Assembly (NCBI GenBank): GCA_003488325.1
Contig: DNLZ01000409.1
Span: 1-6,189, forward strand
Length of the DNA stretch: 6,189 bases
From: Planctomycetaceae bacterium
Lineage (GTDB): Bacteria > Planctomycetota > Planctomycetia > Pirellulales > UBA1268
Reading direction: 5' to 3'
In this document: piece by piece, positions 5,386-6,189 of the stretch
Layout: each line of letters begins with the position of its first letter
Numbering within the stretch: the first letter of the stretch is position 1
Translations under genes and position numbers: made by a program
The notes under the pieces: model-generated
What the model was told of the DNA's origin: nothing
The model's database searches: none
Seen by the model: only the letters and a program-made list of their open reading frames with translations

Positions 5386-5433
5386 CCCGCCGCCACCCCG
5401 GAGCGTGACAACCCCGAGCGGCGAAACGAGAGG
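5386..5433 (+). promoter_or_regulatory. Structured leader of gene at 5442 (expanded type)
   Basis: CGCCGC (5388-5393) pairs with GCGGCG (5418-5423). GAAAC (5423-5427) and GAGAGG (5428-5433) precede the ATG at 5442 by eight bases. It differs from the copy at 5065 at one position of 42: C5414 in place of A5093. That change breaks one pair of the inner CGTG/CACG stem, so the inner stem may be optional while the closing helix is kept. Confidence 0.6.
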
Positions 5434-5441
5434 ACAGCACG

Positions 5442-5900
5442 ATGAAGACGATCGCGAAAAAAAGCCGTCGCTATATCGCCATACGTCGGGAGATTGAGCA
5501 GGGCGAGGCGAGGCTGCGGAAGTACCTTGGCAGGCTCGTTGAATCCAGCACAAAGCCTGGAGGCTCGACCTATGACTACAAGCCGCGAATGACGTTTCGG
5601 GCATTCTGCATCATCATGCGGATTGATCACGCTCTCGTCGGAACGCCGGACTACATGGGCCTCGCCTACTGGTGGGATCATGAATACAAGCACTCGTTGC
5701 GCGCATGCACGACGAAGCAGCGGAAGAAGGCTCACGACGCCCTTCTGGCCGCCGGCCTTGCGCTGGACGGAGTGAGCGACGAGCACGAGCAGATCATCGC
5801 CTGGGCAACCAACAATGGTGAGCAGGCGGCGAAGGAGATGGGATGCAAGTGGCAGCCGTACCGCGGACCCCGGCCGGCGAAACGCGAGGTGACACAATGA
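5442..5900 (+). CDS. Hypothetical basic protein (152 aa) with leader-derived tail
   Basis: I do not recognise a family. GAGAGG at 5428-5433 and the leader fix the ATG at 5442. The N-terminus is strongly basic and helical (MKTIAKKSRRYIAIRREI), followed by another helix (EARLRKYLGRLVESS). The middle (MTFRAFCIIMRIDHAL, then YMGLAYWWDHEY) is hydrophobic and aromatic; it is too short and too charged for a clear membrane segment. A basic helix (TKQRKKAHDALLAAGLAL) and a helix ending in EQAAKEMGCKW complete it. The last residues, GPRPAKREVTQ, come from in-frame translation of the next gene's leader and share PRPAKR with the tail of the unrelated protein ending at 4588. The stop overlaps the next ATG in ATGA (5897-5900). 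Nucleic-acid binding is possible from charge alone; function unknown. Confidence 0.7.
   Translation: MKTIAKKSRRYIAIRREIEQGEARLRKYLGRLVESSTKPGGSTYDYKPRMTFRAFCIIMRIDHALVGTPDYMGLAYWWDHEYKHSLRACTTKQRKKAHDALLAAGLALDGVSDEHEQIIAWATNNGEQAAKEMGCKWQPYRGPRPAKREVTQ
5863..5891 (+). promoter_or_regulatory. Partly degenerate leader of gene at 5897, inside upstream CDS
   Basis: The right arm GCCGGC (5873-5878), loop CCCG (5869-5872) and GAAAC (5879-5883) match the leaders at 3772 and 4554. The left arm GCGGAC (5863-5868) pairs at only four of six positions. GAGGTG (5886-5891) lies five bases before the ATG. The element overlaps the final codons of the upstream gene, which may have limited the left arm. Confidence 0.5.
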
Positions 5901-6100
5901 CCAACCGAATCTCCCCCTACGAGACAGGCTGGCTCTCGATGCTGGTCGCCCGCCGGCTCGCCACGCTGGCCGAGGCCCGCGAGGCCATGAACAGGGTGGC
6001 TCAGGCCGCGATCGACGAGATGGAGCGGAGGCGCAAGGCGGCACGCCGAGAGAAACGCTCACGCCGGAGGCGCCGGCGTGACGATCAGATGGACGGTTGA
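5897..6100 (+). CDS. Small Arg-rich hypothetical protein (67 aa)
   Basis: I do not recognise it. The ATG at 5897 overlaps the stop of the preceding gene by four bases (ATGA), with GAGGTG five bases upstream; the open frame further upstream is leader sequence. Residues 1-40 form a helical segment (TGWLSMLVARRLATLAEARE, then AMNRVAQAAIDEM). The last 25 residues are dominated by arginine and lysine (RRRKAARREKRSRRRRRR, then DDQMDG), giving a very basic tail that would be expected to bind nucleic acid or an acidic protein. Such a composition also arises easily in GC-rich DNA, so function should not be read from it alone. The gene is short, but its coupling, leader and ribosome binding site support it. 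Confidence 0.65.
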   Translation: MTNRISPYETGWLSMLVARRLATLAEAREAMNRVAQAAIDEMERRRKAARREKRSRRRRRRDDQMDG

Positions 6101-6118
6101 TGGCGCTAATGCTAGGTT
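6090..6118 (+). promoter_or_regulatory. Weak candidate promoter for gene at 6186
   Basis: TAGGTT (6113-6118) with TGC before it (6110-6112) resembles an extended -10. TGGACG (6090-6095), 17 bases upstream, is a four-of-six -35 match. The core ATGCTA followed by CGAT or GGTT is shared with the stronger promoter at 377-404. It lies between the last complete gene and the leader at 6136. The evidence is weak in isolation. Confidence 0.3.
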
Positions 6119-6135
6119 ACTCGCCGCGACAACCT

Positions 6136-6180
6136 CCCCCGGCACGTTGCAGGGGGCGGAGCGTGGAAACCAGAGGAGGT
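6136..6180 (+). promoter_or_regulatory. Structured leader of gene at 6186
   Basis: CCCCC (6136-6140) pairs with GGGGG (6152-6156) around an 11-base loop that can itself form GCA/TGC. GGAAAC (6165-6170) and AGAGGAGGT (6172-6180) follow, the strongest ribosome binding site in the window, five bases before the ATG. As in the leaders at 18 and 2036, a TGGAAAC form stands a few bases away from the stem instead of abutting it. Confidence 0.55.
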
Positions 6181-6185
6181 GTGCG

Positions 6186-6189
6186 ATGG
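6186..6189 (+). CDS. Start of a gene truncated by the window end
   Basis: Only the ATG and one more base are inside the window. The call rests entirely on the strong AGGAGGT ribosome binding site five bases upstream and on the leader at 6136, which at the other intact copies is always followed by a gene. Nothing can be said about the product. Confidence 0.5.

Noticed and set aside
5065..5427. A CRISPR array
   Set aside because: The repeats have open reading frames of variable length between them instead of short uniform spacers, and no cas gene is present.
4716..6062. A 448-codon open frame on the - strand
   Set aside because: It runs antisense across four well-supported + strand genes and three leaders, and its translation is rich in Arg, Ser, Pro and Ala as expected for the complement of GC-rich coding DNA. 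The forward genes have ribosome binding sites and coupled starts.
329..6180. An integron cassette array with attC sites
   Set aside because: One-gene units separated by imperfect inverted repeats recall cassette arrays, but I see no GTTRRRY/RYYYAAC core pair at the element ends and no integrase, and several genes overlap each other.

Overview
The window is a dense, one-directional row of small genes from a GC-rich bacterial replicon: a phage or prophage arm, a plasmid, or a genomic island. All thirteen genes I support are on the + strand. Most start with ATG behind a clear purine-rich Shine-Dalgarno sequence, and several overlap by 4 to 11 bases. No integrase, capsid, replication, rRNA or tRNA gene is present, so host and replicon type stay open. 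The strong ribosome binding sites and high GC suit many bacterial phyla; a planctomycete or a high-GC phage is only a guess.

Layout. 1-328: structured leader and a small helical protein gene. 329-719: a degraded leader copy, the best promoter-like sequence in the window (TTGACA, 16 bases, TACGAT) and an 88-residue protein gene. 720-2035: hairpins and a coupled pair, an unknown 314-residue protein and a 96-residue protein with a SWIM-type zinc finger (CxCx8CxH) plus a CPKC knuckle. 2036-2625: a long structured leader and an unknown 162-residue protein. 2626-3766: a second coupled pair in the opposite order, a 118-residue SWIM-type protein (CxCx5CxH) followed by an unknown 241-residue protein. 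3767-4588: leader and two overlapping unknown genes. 4554-6100: four more small unknown genes, each with its own leader. 6101-6189: a possible promoter, another leader and the first codon of a gene that runs off the window. No stretch over about 125 bases lacks a gene.

The striking feature is a repeated element directly upstream of most starts: a GC-rich hairpin, then (G)GAAAC or a close variant, then an AGGAG-type ribosome binding site, then ATG. It appears at ten gene starts, plus one degraded orphan. Stem sequences differ between copies while pairing is kept (GCCGGC/GCCGGC, GCCGC/GCGGC, CCCCC/GGGGG, and a 10-bp stem). That argues for selection on RNA or single-strand DNA structure rather than simple sequence duplication. 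Second genes of coupled pairs lack it, so it marks the first gene of each translational unit. The nearest precedent I know is the start-associated sequences (SAS/ESAS) of cluster K mycobacteriophages. The element could coordinate translation of the set, stabilise or process the transcript, or serve as a homology seam for swapping gene cassettes. No protein function is established beyond the two SWIM-type fingers, which suggest nucleic-acid or protein binding.
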